DNA of 64,000 bases from assembly GCA_019188255.1 (NCBI GenBank), contig JAETXT010000004.1:1612001-1676000 (forward strand), in the 5' to 3' direction. The translations under genes and the position numbers were made by a program. The notes below the pieces were generated by a model, which saw only the letters and a program-made list of their open reading frames with translations, did no database searches and had not been told where the DNA came from. This DNA is from Verticillium longisporum. Lineage: Eukaryota; Ascomycota; Sordariomycetes; Glomerellales; Plectosphaerellaceae. Positions within the stretch are counted from its first letter, which is position 1, and each line of letters starts with the position of its first letter. This document shows, piece by piece, positions 11,204 through 23,396 of this stretch.

Positions 11204-12685
11204 TGGCCCATTCGCTCAGACGTCTCCACGGGTTGGCAGACGACTGGATGATGCCACTTTTCGCCGAGGATCATCATCACCCACCCGCCGCCCATCCATC
11301 GTTTCGCTCGTCCGCCACTGAAGGGGGACACCACATCCAGAAATTGCTTGATGGCCATCATGCTTGATGAGGCTGACAGGCTGCCACACCACAATCGACA
11401 CCTGCGAGCATCGATGTTGCGTCCATCATCCGGAGGGAAGAACCCGCTCCTCTGGTGTTTTTTTCTCCCTCAAAAAGGGCCGTTGCTACAGAAGCCAAAC
11501 GCAAGAGACCTAAAAAGGACGCACGAAATAGAGAATGGGGGCGTCTTTTCGTATTAACCGCGGGCCTCTCTCCAGAAATCCTGGCACCTAGCGCGCAGTT
11601 GGCCCCCTTGCCCCCCGTCGACCCCTTTTGGCGGGCTTGAGTTGGGGTCTTGGATCTTGGATCTGCCCCTCTTGCGAGGCAATCCTTCGTTGGGCTCAGC
11701 CGTGTACCGGGACGCAGGTCAAAGCTGCCAACGGCACTCAGAAGCATAATGCTGCGCTGGTCTACTCCACCGAGCGGAACGAGCAACGTCATTTTCTTGC
11801 GTCTCTCTACCGGACTTTGGGGTTCTTAGCAACACGACGACGCCCACGCCATCTTTTCTTCTCAACACTCACATCCGCGAGGCTCAGCACTAGAACGCAA
11901 CAGACAAGCACAGATTCAAGACTGCTCTAGTCACTAGCAACACCCCGGCGTCTCCGAAGTTCCGCCTTTTCTTTCCTCTCGTCCCGCGTGTTAGGAGCTT
12001 CGTCTGGTTCTCTCGTCGCGAATTGACTTCCCGGCCCATAACACGAACAAGCCAGCGAGCGACCAAGCAAGGACGTTTCAACTTGACACTGGCAGGACTA
12101 GATTGCCTGGCAAGACCTCCTCTCGGCATCAACGCACGTCCGTTGCTGTTATGCTCACTCCCCCTTGCTTGCCTTCCCTGGTGCTAACTTGAGTCGCTCT
12201 CAGCCACGAACCCCAACCGGCCACCCCCCCGGCAAACTCGAGCTCCTCCACTCCCGGGCTTCTTTCCTTGTCCGATCCACCCTCTCCACGCAGGGCAACG
12301 CCCGACAGACGGAACAGAAAGCAGAGTCCAGGGGCTCCGCCTGTTGAGGTCTGACATCCTTTTCTTCTTACAGAACGTTAGCCTGCAGGAGAACAGCGTA
12401 ACGGCTAGAGATTCCCATCCGCCGCAGAAGAACTGCCCACTCTTGTCCCCCCCCAGCCTGCCCAAAGGCCCCTCCCCTCCGACTCGAGTCTCGCCCCGAC
12501 CTCTCCTCTACGCTCCGAACATACTTCACATAGCACCTCCCGCCTGTTTTCCGACACAGCAGGGTGCTCGCTATCCTCGTCTTGTCTGTAAGCATCGGCT
12601 CGTGACGCTGCGCTTCTTCAGGTCCAAGGTCCCATACCAAAGCCTCAAGGACGACCAGCAAAGCTTCGCAGCCAGCTTGCCCAGT

Positions 12686-15600
12686 ATGACGTAAGTTCTC
12701 GGTTTCTCGTGCCTCTCGTGCCACCAAGTCGACCCTTTATTCTCTCTCTTCTCCTTTCAAATCCTCTTCCAATCTATCCGATGTACTATCCTCGACGCCA
12801 TCCACGCCCCCTTCGCACAAGCGGTATTCGATCTCGACCTCGTCCGATCACACCAAGGCCAGCAGTGGGCAAGAAAGTGCCGAGAACTCGCCTCCAGATC
12901 CACCGAAACGTCGCTCGACGCACGAATCTAATCAGCATCAGCCGCTGCCGCCGCCCAGACTGCCGGAGCAAGAGCAAGGACAACTGCAGCCCAGGGACAG
13001 TCCCGATGAGGAGAAGTCGGGGCTGCCTGCTGAAGCTAGTGTCCTGTCCGACTTCCATGTTGGGTCGCGGACTGGAGCTGAGGATATTCGACGACTCCGT
13101 CATGATGCTCCAGTAGCAGCAGCATTCTCCGAATCGGATGACGAAGATCGTGTGATCAGGCTTCCCGCAAGTCCCACGAAAACCGACGAAGGCTTCCCGT
13201 TCGAACAGCAAACGCTGAAACCCACCAATGGAACCCCTCCTGCCCAGACCAAACCCCAGACGCAACCACAGAAGACACAGTCGTCTTCTGCGAGTATAGA
13301 ACCACAGGATAAGCCAGTGCTTCGTCCTACGCCTCGGAAATCAAGAACTTGGGCCGGCCGTTTGTCCGTGTTTCTACCGTCACTCATACTCCCTTCTACA
13401 GACCATTCACCTACATCCTCGAGCGGTGTTCACCGCAAGCCGGTGCCCGACGTTTCTCCCGTCGACAGCGCTCATTCACAGCACCAGAATCCGGGCTTGC
13501 GCTCATCCCAGACCTTCGACCTGGGATTCACCTCGTCCACCTCAGCCGACTTAACATTGCGCCACCCAAGCACCATCCCGCATCCCACAACAGCGCCTCC
13601 CCCGGTGCCATCTCAACGCCCCCATGATGCACCAACATCCGCCTCTCTGCCCCAGAGTCAGTCTCTCCCCCTCAGAGAGGCTCCTACGTCGGCGGTCAGA
13701 GCTCCTTCGCAAAACCGCCTACGCAAGGAAAGAAGGCAATCACCACCAACATTAGCACCGCCCTTGCCTCCTCAAGAGGCCCCTCCTCTGCCCCCAGATG
13801 CCGGTCAATTTCCCGGCAAATTGCAGAAAGATGCTCCCGAAAACAGGAGGAGAAGCAACTCTGTCCAGCAAAATCGAAAGTCGAGCTTTCCCATGCTTGG
13901 TGTACAAGCAAGGGCCACTTCACCAGCTCCCGATTCCAGGGGCAGAAGCTCCTCTGCCCAACCTCCCGGCACGAGGATTGTATCAGGGCAGACTTCTGTT
14001 AACAGCCAGAGTCCTGGGCGTGAGGAAAAGCGTGGCAGGCTGCGGCGTAGTTGGCTGCCAGGAGGCCGCTCTCGCTCCAACTCTGCAGATCTGGGAGCAG
14101 GCCAAGCCTCGCCAGCATGGATGCTGGGAGATGATACCGTGGGCGACTACAAGACAGGTTTCCTGCTGAATGGAGAGAAGGTAAAAGCATATCTTCCGCG
14201 GGATGTCTTCGTCTGCTGACTGGATGCGCTAGGTACCCGAGCTTTGGAACGAATCTGGAGCTGTTTATGTTTACCTCTTCCCTCCGGGTGCTGGTATAGG
14301 GCCATCTTTCAAAGTCCCTATCTACGCTATCAGCTCCTCGCAAGTGTTCAACGACTTGATTCAGTCTGAAATGGGTCCTGGAGGGATCAGAAGCCGAGCC
14401 AGGAGCTTTTCGGGCAGAGACAGCTTGACGGCCGACGATGCACTTTCACGAAGATACTCGCCACCGTCGCCCTCGGCGGACGGCGAGGATGGCGCTGGCG
14501 ACCTTCGCCTCTTCCTTCCGGGTGCCGCAGTGCCTCCCGATAATGCCCAATTGGCTGCATCTGGACAGCCCCAGCCGCAACGTGGCGATTTTGATCGCCT
14601 CATCGCGATTCGCAACCTATTCGCCTTTCTCACGGGACAGCCACTCGTGGCAACAAAGGCCAACCCTACAACTTTCACCGCCTTCCTCCAGATCTCGAAC
14701 CTTCTTCTGGAGTTTGGCTTCACCAATCTTGATGGATCGAGCTTCGGTGACGCCGTTGACATGAGCTTCAGTTTCTTCAACTCGCAGTTGGCACTTTCCG
14801 ATGTGAGACACAGCCGGGAGAAGACGCTAGAGGCACTCATCCTCGGCGAGCGCATGCGATCGATGGAGCTCTACAGTGAGGCTTTTGCTCACGCAGTCGG
14901 CAAGTATACACCCATACTTGAGCTCAAGTCGCCTTTGTTTGATCAGCTCTCGCCCCAAACACGACAGAAGCTTGAGCGGGCTCACCTAGACCTTGTCAAC
15001 CGCCAGCATAATATCAATGGCAGACTCGAGCAGTTTGACTTCCCCTCGCTCTTCTCTGGTATTGCCAATTCGACCTCTATTGCCGAAGTCAAGAGCGTTC
15101 GGTTCAAGCAGTGGCGCCAATCCTTCAACAAGATGCGGACATTTGTGCTCGCCTACTACAAGTCCAATTTCGGCAACTGGCCACCCAAGGCCAGCAGCAA
15201 GAAGAACCCGTTCTCCGAGAGCGGCCTCAACCGTTTGGTGCTCAAGGCACTATACTCGGATATGTGTGCCTTGTATGATCTGCTTGTCGACCGTGAAGAC
15301 TTGACGCCGCGCGTCATTGACGGGGGTCCTGATGACGATTCTACGAGCGATAACCCAGTAGCTGCGGCCCTCCGCAAGGTCCTCACAGAGTTCGACGCTT
15401 CGACACCTCCCGTGCTGCCGCCGATTCCCTTCGACATTCCTCAGATCCCTTCTATGCGCGCTATTCTCGAGACATACGACCAGAAGCCGGCCAAGGAACA
15501 GGCGCGCATCGATAAGCGCATCAAGGAGCACGAGCTCATCCTTGTTTTGCACAAAGCCTACAACTACGACACGAACACTCTGCAGATTCCTTTCCTAAGA

Positions 15601-16430
15601 GCGTTCAAGGATTTCGAGAATCACGAGGCTCGCGGAAAGAATGCTGCCGACCTGGCCGATCAGCGTATCGGCTACTGGCTTTTCCTCTACGTGGTAATTC
15701 AGTCGCTGCCCATGCTCGTGATTGACGCGCCCGGCCTGCAGTACACCGAGGGAGTTGAGTATTTCCTCTGCGAACCGCCGATGGGCAACCCCCTTGGCTC
15801 GAGGATGCGCAGGTGCGCAAGATGTGGTACGAGGTGTCGGGCGGTGCTGGCTACGTCGAGCTTTCGGCGGATTCGGTCATGTTCAGCGTGGAAGCCATCT
15901 ACCATCGCTCTCATTGTTGGGCTGCCGCCAAGAACTGGGAGGGCCTTGAGGGTCCCGACGTGGCCGCGCCCACAGAGCCAGTCATGTCGCCCCTGGCCCC
16001 GCCGCCCATGTTCATGGAGCACGAAGGCGGACCGCTCGGTACCCCGCCAGCCGTTGAGTCGACGCCCCCTCCGGCCTCGCCCAAGTACGTCGGCAGCCGG
16101 CGAACGGCGTCTCCTGGTCGCGCTCTGGCCTCGCGCAATTCGGCTTATCGCTCGAGCATCGCCATTGGCCTGGAGCCCGTTCCGATGATGGAGGGCCTGC
16201 CGGGCGATCGCAGCTCGCGCATCCCCAGTCTCGCCAACAGCAGCGTTGTCTCGCTGGGCCAATACCCGGCCTCCTCAGGCGGCCTGCCACGCAATCCCTC
16301 AGTGACGAATCTCCTCGGGCAACAGCAGCAGCCACATCAGGACTCACCCACTCAGTCGACCATGACATTTGATGACATTCTCGGCGGTTCGCAGCCAAAG
16401 ACTAAGAAGAAGAAGGGCAAGTTCTTCTAA
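12686..16430 (+). CDS. Large conserved fungal protein of unknown function (DUF8004-like), frameshifted
   Basis: An open frame from about 12690 to 14180 encodes a Ser/Pro-rich disordered region. An intron (14181-14232) joins it to a folded part containing DYKTGFLLNGEKVPELWNE, VYLFPPGAGIGPSFKVPIY and a long helical region (about 14600-15790). The tail is low complexity and ends in a Lys-rich patch (KTKKKKGKFF). From memory this resembles the fungal family labelled DUF8004; role unknown. The start is uncertain. The ATG at 12686 is followed after five bases by a perfect GTAAGT donor, and only acceptors at 12862 or 12865 keep frame, although the skipped stretch also reads like protein. At the C5 run 15789-15793 the frame slips by one base: CEPPMGNP before, then WLEDAQVRKMWYEV after. 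One extra C restores it, so an error is likely. Full length would be about 1,200 residues. Confidence 0.7.
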
Positions 16431-18136
16431 GGTGGGGGTAAATATTCGAAACTCCCCACCGTTCTAAGCCTTGATGACACAGCACGGAAAAGCTTGAATA
16501 TCCTTGAGGATATATTTTGTATATACCACCAACAGCATCTTGTGATTTTGTGCCCATGTTCTTCTTTGCTTTTTTATGGATTGTTCCTACCATTTTCCTC
16601 GCGCATCATAGCGAGCACGACATTGCGATAAAAAAACCAATAGCACATATGGACGGGGGTTAATCTGAAGACCGGGCTGATAGACATGGTCTAGAGCGTG
16701 GAAAGGGGTTGTAAGAAGGTAGAAAGAAGCCACTCTACTGCACATTTGAAGCATGAACAGGAACCTCGCAATCCCACCATGTTCTTGTCGTGAATCGGGT
16801 TCAAGTGAGAGTGTAGATGGTCGTCGGCATGCGGCCTGGATGTCACGTCACAGGCTCACGCGCACAAGGCCCTGATCCTCATCGGCTAGGGTCTACCCAA
16901 CACTACGGGCAAAGCAACGCTGAACGATGAGCTGGGCTTGTTTCGGCCTGCCTCGCTCTCTCGGCGCCCCGCCGTCCGACCGCCACCACTTGATGCTCTG
17001 TGTGCTCTGGCATCTGGGTGCTACGTCCGCACTGCCTGCTCACTCGCTTGCCAGCTTGCTTTGACTGGCTCGAAACGGGAACGGGTGGCCCTCCGGGTTC
17101 TGCGCCTGGTGAGCGCACAGCATGTCAAGCTGCCCCCTTCCCCCGTCTCGATGGATTGCAATAGCCTTGACGGAGGGTCCACGGAGAGACGGGCGTTTGC
17201 GGCCTCTTGCTCTGTTTGGATGCAGAGGCTTGTCGAGAAATGACCGTCTCGTCGAGATCCGTGACCATCAAGGTCCCTGCGTCTGCACAACAAGCGGCTC
17301 ACAGCGCACAAGACACCACAAGAACCCCTGGCACGGTTGGGATGCGAACGGCAACGTGATTACTCGATCAGTTGCTATCCTAGGTGTATGCGGTGACCTA
17401 TGTACAGCGCCTCATGACCGTGACCGCGTCCGTGACCGTGACCGTGACCGTGACCGCGTCCGTAACCGTGACCGTGACCGTGACCGTGACCGTGACCGTG
17501 ACCGTGACCGTGACCGTGACCGTGACCGTGACCCCGATTGAACCGTACCGTGTCATCCCGCCGGCATCCTGCCGATTGTTGTTCCAGTGTCCGTCCGTCC
17601 ATTGTGGATGTGCTCTCTACCCTGGTTGTGCCATGCCGAATCCCTCGCCTTGATCTCAAGTCGTTCTTTTGGCTCGGTTTGGCGTGTGACCCTCGACCAT
17701 CATTATCATCCTGGCGCATTACTTCGTCGTCGGGCGACGGTGACCAGGACGCTGCATCTGAGGAAGCCGCACGTGGCTTGTTCTTCGCCGCCAAGTCGTC
17801 CCGTTTTGTGCTCTCTGGCGCTCGTTTTCTTTATCCCTTTCCGTCCACCCACGCGCGTTCTGCTGGCCCATTTTTTTTTTGCCCGTTGTGTGCGTGTATG
17901 AAGAGCAATCCATGTACTCCGAATCCCCATGTAGCAGCAGGCCGTAGACGCTATATCCGTGTGCCTCCTCAGCCCAATGTTTGTTCTCCATGATACAGAT
18001 AGCTTGTTTGCTGTGAAAAGCATGTGTTCAGCCGACAATGCTAGTTTTCGGCATGGGCCGAAGAAGGATTTCCAGATTTCCCTTGAAACAAATCGCTGCG
18101 AATTCAAACAGTACAATCACCTCATGAAACAGGACA
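16431..18136. other. Intergenic region between convergent genes
   Basis: This lies between the 3' ends of two convergent genes. The only notable structure is the CCGTGA hexamer array. Frames through it give Arg-Asp or Thr-Val repeats and are not credible genes. Confidence 0.5.
17414..17533. repeat. CCGTGA hexamer tandem array
   Basis: About 20 copies of a six-base unit, with a few single-base variants (GCGTC and GTAAC forms) near the left end. It is not the fungal telomere unit TTAGGG. Confidence 0.85.
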
Positions 18137-19961
18137 TCATTTCCTCCAGCCCACGTTCCAAATAACGTGAGCTATGTCCCTGGCAGTGTTGACCGTGTCC
18201 ACAACACGGCCGATGATGCCTTCGTTGGAACCAGATTCGCCTTCTTCGTACGGCATAAACATGCCGGACGGCGTGCGACGCATACCCGCTGGCTCCGCAT
18301 TCAGACTGCTCGTGGACGGCGTTCGTTGCAGGGCACCCTCGTCGGTAGCCGGAGATTGCCAACCGCCCCGGGGACTGAGCAATTCCTCCATGGCAGCGTC
18401 GTCATCGTCATCGTCTTCGATGAAGAATCGTCCCGAGGATTTCGCAGGTCGCAGAGTCTCCTGAGAGGAAGACTGTGAGATGGGACCACGGTAAATGCCG
18501 GTACTGTGCTTCATGGCTGTCTCGACGGGCTCAGGCGTGTCCTCGCGGTACTTCAATGTAGTCGACGGAAGCATGGCGATCGTCTTGCCCTCGGGCTGGG
18601 TCGCCGTCTTCTTCTTCTTGGACTGCCGCCTCGCGATGGGGACGCGCTTTTTCGTCTTGCTCCGCTTCATCATGATGGCGTCTTCATCCGAGTCACTGTG
18701 ATCGTAGCGATCGCTGTACATGGCTTCGTCTTCGTCCTCCTCACCCTTGATCTCTACAGCAATGCATTGTTCGACTTGCTCGTTGAAGTGAATGTGCTTC
18801 CTCTCGACACTCGGCGATGCAATGCCGGATGAGGAGACAGATGCAGCCAGACTGCTAGCTGTATCTCTGCTGAGTCGACGGGACGAGAAGGGAAACGCGA
18901 CATAGTCGGTGGTCGAGGCGCGCTCAAGCGTAGGCCGAGAAAGCCGTCTGCCGCCGCTCGAACTCTCCTGGGCCTGAACTGCCGCGGCCGCCGTCTTGAC
19001 CAGTGACGAGGCGGAGAGAGACCTCTGCAGCATGACCTCGGACATGCTACGCTTTTTCAGAATGGGCTTCTTGTGGATGAACGAGTTGTTCTTCGTCAGG
19101 ATGCCGCTATTCTGACTCGAGGTGATGGGTGCAAAGTTGTTGTGGCCAGTCTGCAGCGGACCGTATAACCACGTCACATCGCAGTCTTTGAGCCTGGAAT
19201 CAGTTAGCGGGGAGTTGCGCTTGACCCAGCCAGCGGGGATGAGCAACGAACCAGTTGAGGGCTTCGGGCGATACGGTTCGCAAATTGTTCTTGGCCTTCA
19301 TCCAAGTTCTCCAGGACGCGTTCTCTAGGCGGGCGCTGTTGCTGTACTCGGAACGCCGAGACACGACGTACTTCCACGACGACCAGATATCTTCCTCCCT
19401 CCAGTTGTGCGAAAGATAATCGACATGTCTCGTCGGTTGCACCCTGACAGCTGTGTCGTCTTCGGCACGGTCAACTTCGAGTACGAATTCTGGAGACCCT
19501 GGCCTTGAGGTGTTGCCAGAGTTGTCGTTCTCGTTTTCAGCAGGCGATACGGTGTACGAGTCGCCAGTCCTTGGGCTCATGGGAGGTTCAAGGTCCTCCG
19601 GGTCGTAGAGGTTTGCGGCCGAGTAATGCGGTAGGACAAAATGGTCGTCGGGGTGTACTGACATCGGGCACGCATCGTCGCAGTCAGACGCTAATGACAG
19701 GTTACTCGCAGGGGTCGACGCATAGGACAAGTCGGTCGATTCCGTCGACGCAAATTGCGGCGACGAAGGCGCTGATGATGGCGCCGAGTCTGGGTAAATC
19801 TTGGGATGCGAGTAGCTGCTGTCGGTCATGCGGCTGTCGGCGGCGGAGTGCGAGGGAAATGACGACGTCTGATTTGTGTTAAATTTGGGTTGTGAGTGTG
19901 ATCGGCGTAAGGATGATGTTGAGAAATAGGAATTCTCATCCGAGGAGAAAACGACAGCCAT
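18137..19961 (-). CDS. reg1: REG1-like PP1 regulatory subunit (glucose repression)
   Basis: Two exons, 19961-19252 and 19193-18137, joined by a 58-bp intron, give 588 residues. The conserved core DYLSHNWREEDIWSSWKYVV and ASWRTWMKAKNNL, continuing across the splice to NWLKDCDVTWLYGPL, is the domain known as DUF1752 that defines fungal REG1/REG2-type proteins. Downstream are KKPILKKRSMSEVMLQRSLS and KHIHFNEQVEQCIAVEI. The KHIHF stretch fits the [KR]x[VI]xF docking motif for the catalytic subunit of type-1 phosphatase. In yeast, Reg1 brings Glc7 phosphatase to Snf1 kinase and so maintains glucose repression; the same role here is inferred. Both ends are Ser-rich and acidic and probably disordered. 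The frame is intact. Confidence 0.87.
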
Positions 19962-20008
19962 GATGGCGGCCAGGTATTGTTGTGTGAGTGGAAGTGGGAT
20001 CCTCGCTG

Positions 20009-20016
20009 TGACGTCA
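20009..20016. promoter_or_regulatory. CRE-type palindrome upstream of reg1
   Basis: A perfect TGACGTCA site lies 47 bp before the reg1 ATG. This is the binding site of ATF/CREB-family bZIP proteins. It may sit in the promoter or the leader; its use is inferred. Confidence 0.4.
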
Positions 20017-20632
20017 ATGCTAATGCTACAGCTCAGCGAGCAAGAGCTGCAGCCGTGAAGGCGAACTTGTCGTTCGTGAGTATCGTAGTCGCCGTTGGTA
20101 GAGGTGGTGGGACAGATTTTAGACAGATGTCAAGAATAACGGGATGTTCGGATTCGAATAGCAGTGACTGACTCTCCAAGTAGGGGGGGGGGCGGAACGT
20201 CGGTGGTCGAGGCGGTGACCAAGATGGGGGTTCGTGGGGTATCAAATTGTTGGGGAAGCAAGGAGAGAAAGCAGCGCTAGCCTGCAGCGAAAAAGGCGAT
20301 TAGCAAGGGGCGATGCTTCAGCGGTCTTGCACGACGATCGTGTAGACAAGTGATGGGCAGCCGGTGACGCCAAAGAGCAGTGAGAGAAGGGTAGCACAGG
20401 AGTGAAGGATCAAGGGGATTGAAATAGAGTTGATCAGGACGGAGCCATGACGGACGAAAGGGGGGGGGGAGAGCAACACGAGGATAACAGGAGCTCGGTG
20501 GTAGCGGCAGCAGCTTCGAGGCAAGCAGAGGCTGGGCCGCAGACCAGAGCCGGTAGATCCTCTTCTCGGCGAGCGGCGAGCGACTCCCAGCAAGCTTGCG
20601 CAGATGTGATGGTGCAAGCGTGGTAGTGGTGT

Positions 20633-20691
20633 TGGTATTGGTATTGTTATTGGGTATTGGGTATTGGGTATTGGGTATCGGTATCGGTACC
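20633..20691. repeat. GGTATT / GGGTATT tandem repeat
   Basis: About eight or nine short units of six or seven bases, with changes toward GGTATC at the right end. Confidence 0.75.
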
Positions 20692-20776
20692 GTGGTGGTA
20701 ATGGGAAGGGAATGGCGTACAGTGCAGGGCGGCATGGGAATTGTGGGTGGGAGGGTGGGCGGATGGACGATGGAGG

Positions 20777-20864
20777 GTGCAGACTGCAGAGTGCAGACTG
20801 CAGAGTGCAGAGTGCAGAGTGCAGAGTGCAGAGTGCAGACTTGCAGAGTGCAGAGTGTGCAGAG
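20777..20864. repeat. GCAGAGT 7-bp tandem repeat
   Basis: About eleven copies of GCAGAGT or GCAGACT in upstream non-coding DNA. Confidence 0.8.
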
Positions 20865-22034
20865 GTTACATGTACAAGGAGGGGGTGGAGCAATGACCAC
20901 ACCGGTGCAGGTGCAGCAAGCGCAGCGTAAGGCGAATGCACCTGGCGGTCGACGGTGTATGCAATGCAAGTGTTGAAGACGCTGCAGCAGCGACTTGAAG
21001 ACTTGCAGACTTGCAGACTGACCGACCGACCGAGGGCAGCAATCGAACATTGCCTTGTGGAGTGCAGCCATGCAGGGGGGCGGATAACCGAAGCGTTCCA
21101 GGCGAGAGGAAGAAGACCTTGGATCGCCGCTTGACTCTGTGGCCGATAACAGGACCGGACAGGTTGGTCCTGGCCGCGCTCCGGCTTTTGCAGCTGATGA
21201 TGGATGGTCGAGGCCACTGATAATGGGAGAAGGAGTACGCCAGAGAGGAAAAGGAAATGAGAGGGTGTCGCAGGGGATGCTGGTCATGAGGCAGGCCATG
21301 CATGCAAGTGAGGGGCTACAACAGAACACACACACACATAAAGAGAGAGAGAGAAAAGAAGGAGCATGGTGATGCAGCCGCTGCTAACGTACCTCGTGGG
21401 ATTTGATGTCGCGTTGTTGTGGTCAGAAGAGGGAGAGTGGAGTGTGCGGGATTCGAGAACCGACGAGGCGACGACTACGGAGACATTGCTGATGGGGGAT
21501 GCGTGATGAAGCGGTGATTCGTGTGGTGAATTGATTGAATTGGATTCGTAGGCTTTGGTCTAAACTCGTGATTCCCGACTGTTGTTCGTCGAATGTCCCA
21601 ACTCTGCTGTGTAGGCAGTACAGTCGCACCTGGTGGGCTGGATCCGAGCCTGCGTATCTGATTTCGAGTCCGGAGCAGTCAAGCCGAGTCGAGGCGCGTT
21701 TGGGTGCGATGGGATCGATGAGTTGCAGATAGATGAATGTGTGTTGTTTGTTGTCTGTGGTGGTAAGGGTGTAGTGTAGTGTACCTGATGGTGGGATAAG
21801 GGATGAAGAAAACAGCCTGAGCGAGCAGCAGCAGCAGACGAGGTGGAAGGGGGCAAAAAAGACCAATGCTTTCTTTGCACCTGACTGACGATTGTCCGTG
21901 TGACTGACGGGCAAGAACTAGACTGGACTGGACCTGATGGACCTGACGAAGGAGGCGATTATCAGTCAGGTCGTGGTTCGGGGCAGGGCAGGGATCATCA
22001 ACGACGATGCCGGGACGTGACGGTGCTGGCTTGG

Positions 22035-22095
22035 TCCTTGGGACCTTTTCCTGGGACCTTTTTCTGGGACCTTTTCTTGGGTCCTCTGGGTTCCC
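22035..22095. repeat. TGGGACCTTTTC imperfect tandem repeat
   Basis: Three to four imperfect copies of a 12-14 base unit. Confidence 0.6.
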
Positions 22096-22297
22096 AAGTT
22101 CCTTAGGGGGGGGCTCTGGAAACCTGGGAGGGAGGAAGATGGGACAGGGGGTTGTGCTTGTGTACGTGAGTGGGGTGGGGGGAGGGGGGCTTGGGGGAAA
22201 AGAAGCAGAGAATTTACAGGGCCACGGCAGGCCTCGACTCCGGGGGGGACGAGAGCGGGGGCCCGGAGACCAAGGCGACGTGGGAGGCGACGCTTAC

Positions 22298-22346
22298 GAC
22301 TGGACTGGACTGGACTGGACTGGCACTGGCGCTGGCGCTGGCGCAT
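22298..22346. repeat. GACTG and GGCGCT short repeats
   Basis: Five copies of a five-base unit (GGACT) are followed directly by a six-base (TGGCGC) repeat. Confidence 0.65.
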
Positions 22347-22709
22347 CTGAGTGGTTGGGGCCTGAATAATGTGGGGGAGCCTAGGGATGGGATGGGTACC
22401 TGGTACAAGTACATTACCATGTACCTCGAGCAACGCGAAAGTTTTTGCTCAAGTGTGGTGCCCGGTGGATGTCTTCCTGGGATGCATCTCCTTTGGGTTC
22501 ATGATACCTGTGAACTCCCTGCGATTCTGGGGTTCAAGACACGAGGTGGAACGAAGTAGACGCAGCCGATGGCTTGTGTGGCTTGGACGTCCAGCCGACG
22601 ACGACGCTTTCCGTAGGTACAGTAGTCAATTACGAATAGTCCCATGCACACCACCAAGACTTGTTTTCCCCCTCGAATTCGCATCATGACCCATGCCTTC
22701 TGCCTCATG

Positions 22710-22710
<1 letters not shown>

Positions 22711-22742
<32 letters not shown>

Positions 22743-22746
22743 CTGC
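22711..22746. repeat. GTGCCT hexamer repeat
   Basis: About five to six copies of a six-base unit. Confidence 0.75.
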
Positions 22747-23306
22747 CCCATGCCTCGGCATTCTGCCGGCTGGGCCGTCGGGGATTGTTGCTTGTTCACG
22801 ACATGTCTTGCATTCATATTTTTTTCCTCTCTCTCTCTTCAACCCATCCATCAATGTACATGTACTCCCCTCTTGACCCGAGCGACTTCCCTTTGCGGAC
22901 GAGACAGGGGCACCACGAAAAGAGCCACACGATGTACCCAAGGGAATTTCCTACGTTTGCCTTGATCCACGCCGTGTCATCCACCGGATCGTCTCCCCGA
23001 GGGTCAAGGTAGTTGAAAATGAGCGCCCGTGGTTGGGTGCTGCCCCTGGTCACTTGCTCGCCATCGTCGCTTCCATCTCTTGACGGTCCCATCCTTGGCG
23101 CGAGGTCGAGACTTTGTCCCCGCCTTGGTGCGAGTAACTCCACACATAGCTGCAGCGCCACAGCGACCTGGGCGCCACAGGAATGAAAGTATCTCGCTAA
23201 CCCCATACCTCATGCCCATGCTGTCTGGCGCGATTCGTCTGGGCCTCTCGACCTTACGTTTTCGTTCCAGTGGCAGGCTCCCTCCTCTCCCCCCCGGTGC
23301 CTCGGG

Positions 23307-23396
23307 ATGTGGTGATGTGGTGATGTGGTGATGTGGTGATGTGGTGATGTGGTGATGTGGTGATGTGGTGATGTGGTGATGTGGTGATGTGGTGAT
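23307..23396. repeat. GATGTGGTG 9-bp tandem array
   Basis: Ten near-perfect copies of a nine-base unit in non-coding DNA. The unit is a multiple of three, so both strands stay open across it, which creates false reading frames. Confidence 0.85.

Larger units (their letters stand above)
8060..12685. other. 4.6-kb gene-free region
   Basis: No conserved reading frame on either strand. The first 600 bp hold clustered TAGGTACC-type motifs. From about 11.9 kb onward the plus strand becomes rich in C and T, as in long fungal leaders, and probably contains the promoter and 5' untranslated region of the gene that follows. A GTAAGC near 12589 could be a leader-intron donor. Confidence 0.45.

Noticed and set aside
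17122..17541. Arg-Asp repeat protein
   Set aside because: Produced by reading the CCGTGA array; no non-repetitive conserved part.
20277..21335. Long minus-strand open frame (352 codons) upstream of reg1
   Set aside because: It runs through the GCAGAGT and GGTATT tandem repeats; its product is dominated by Cys-Thr-Leu-His-Ser and Pro-Asn-Thr repeats without any domain.
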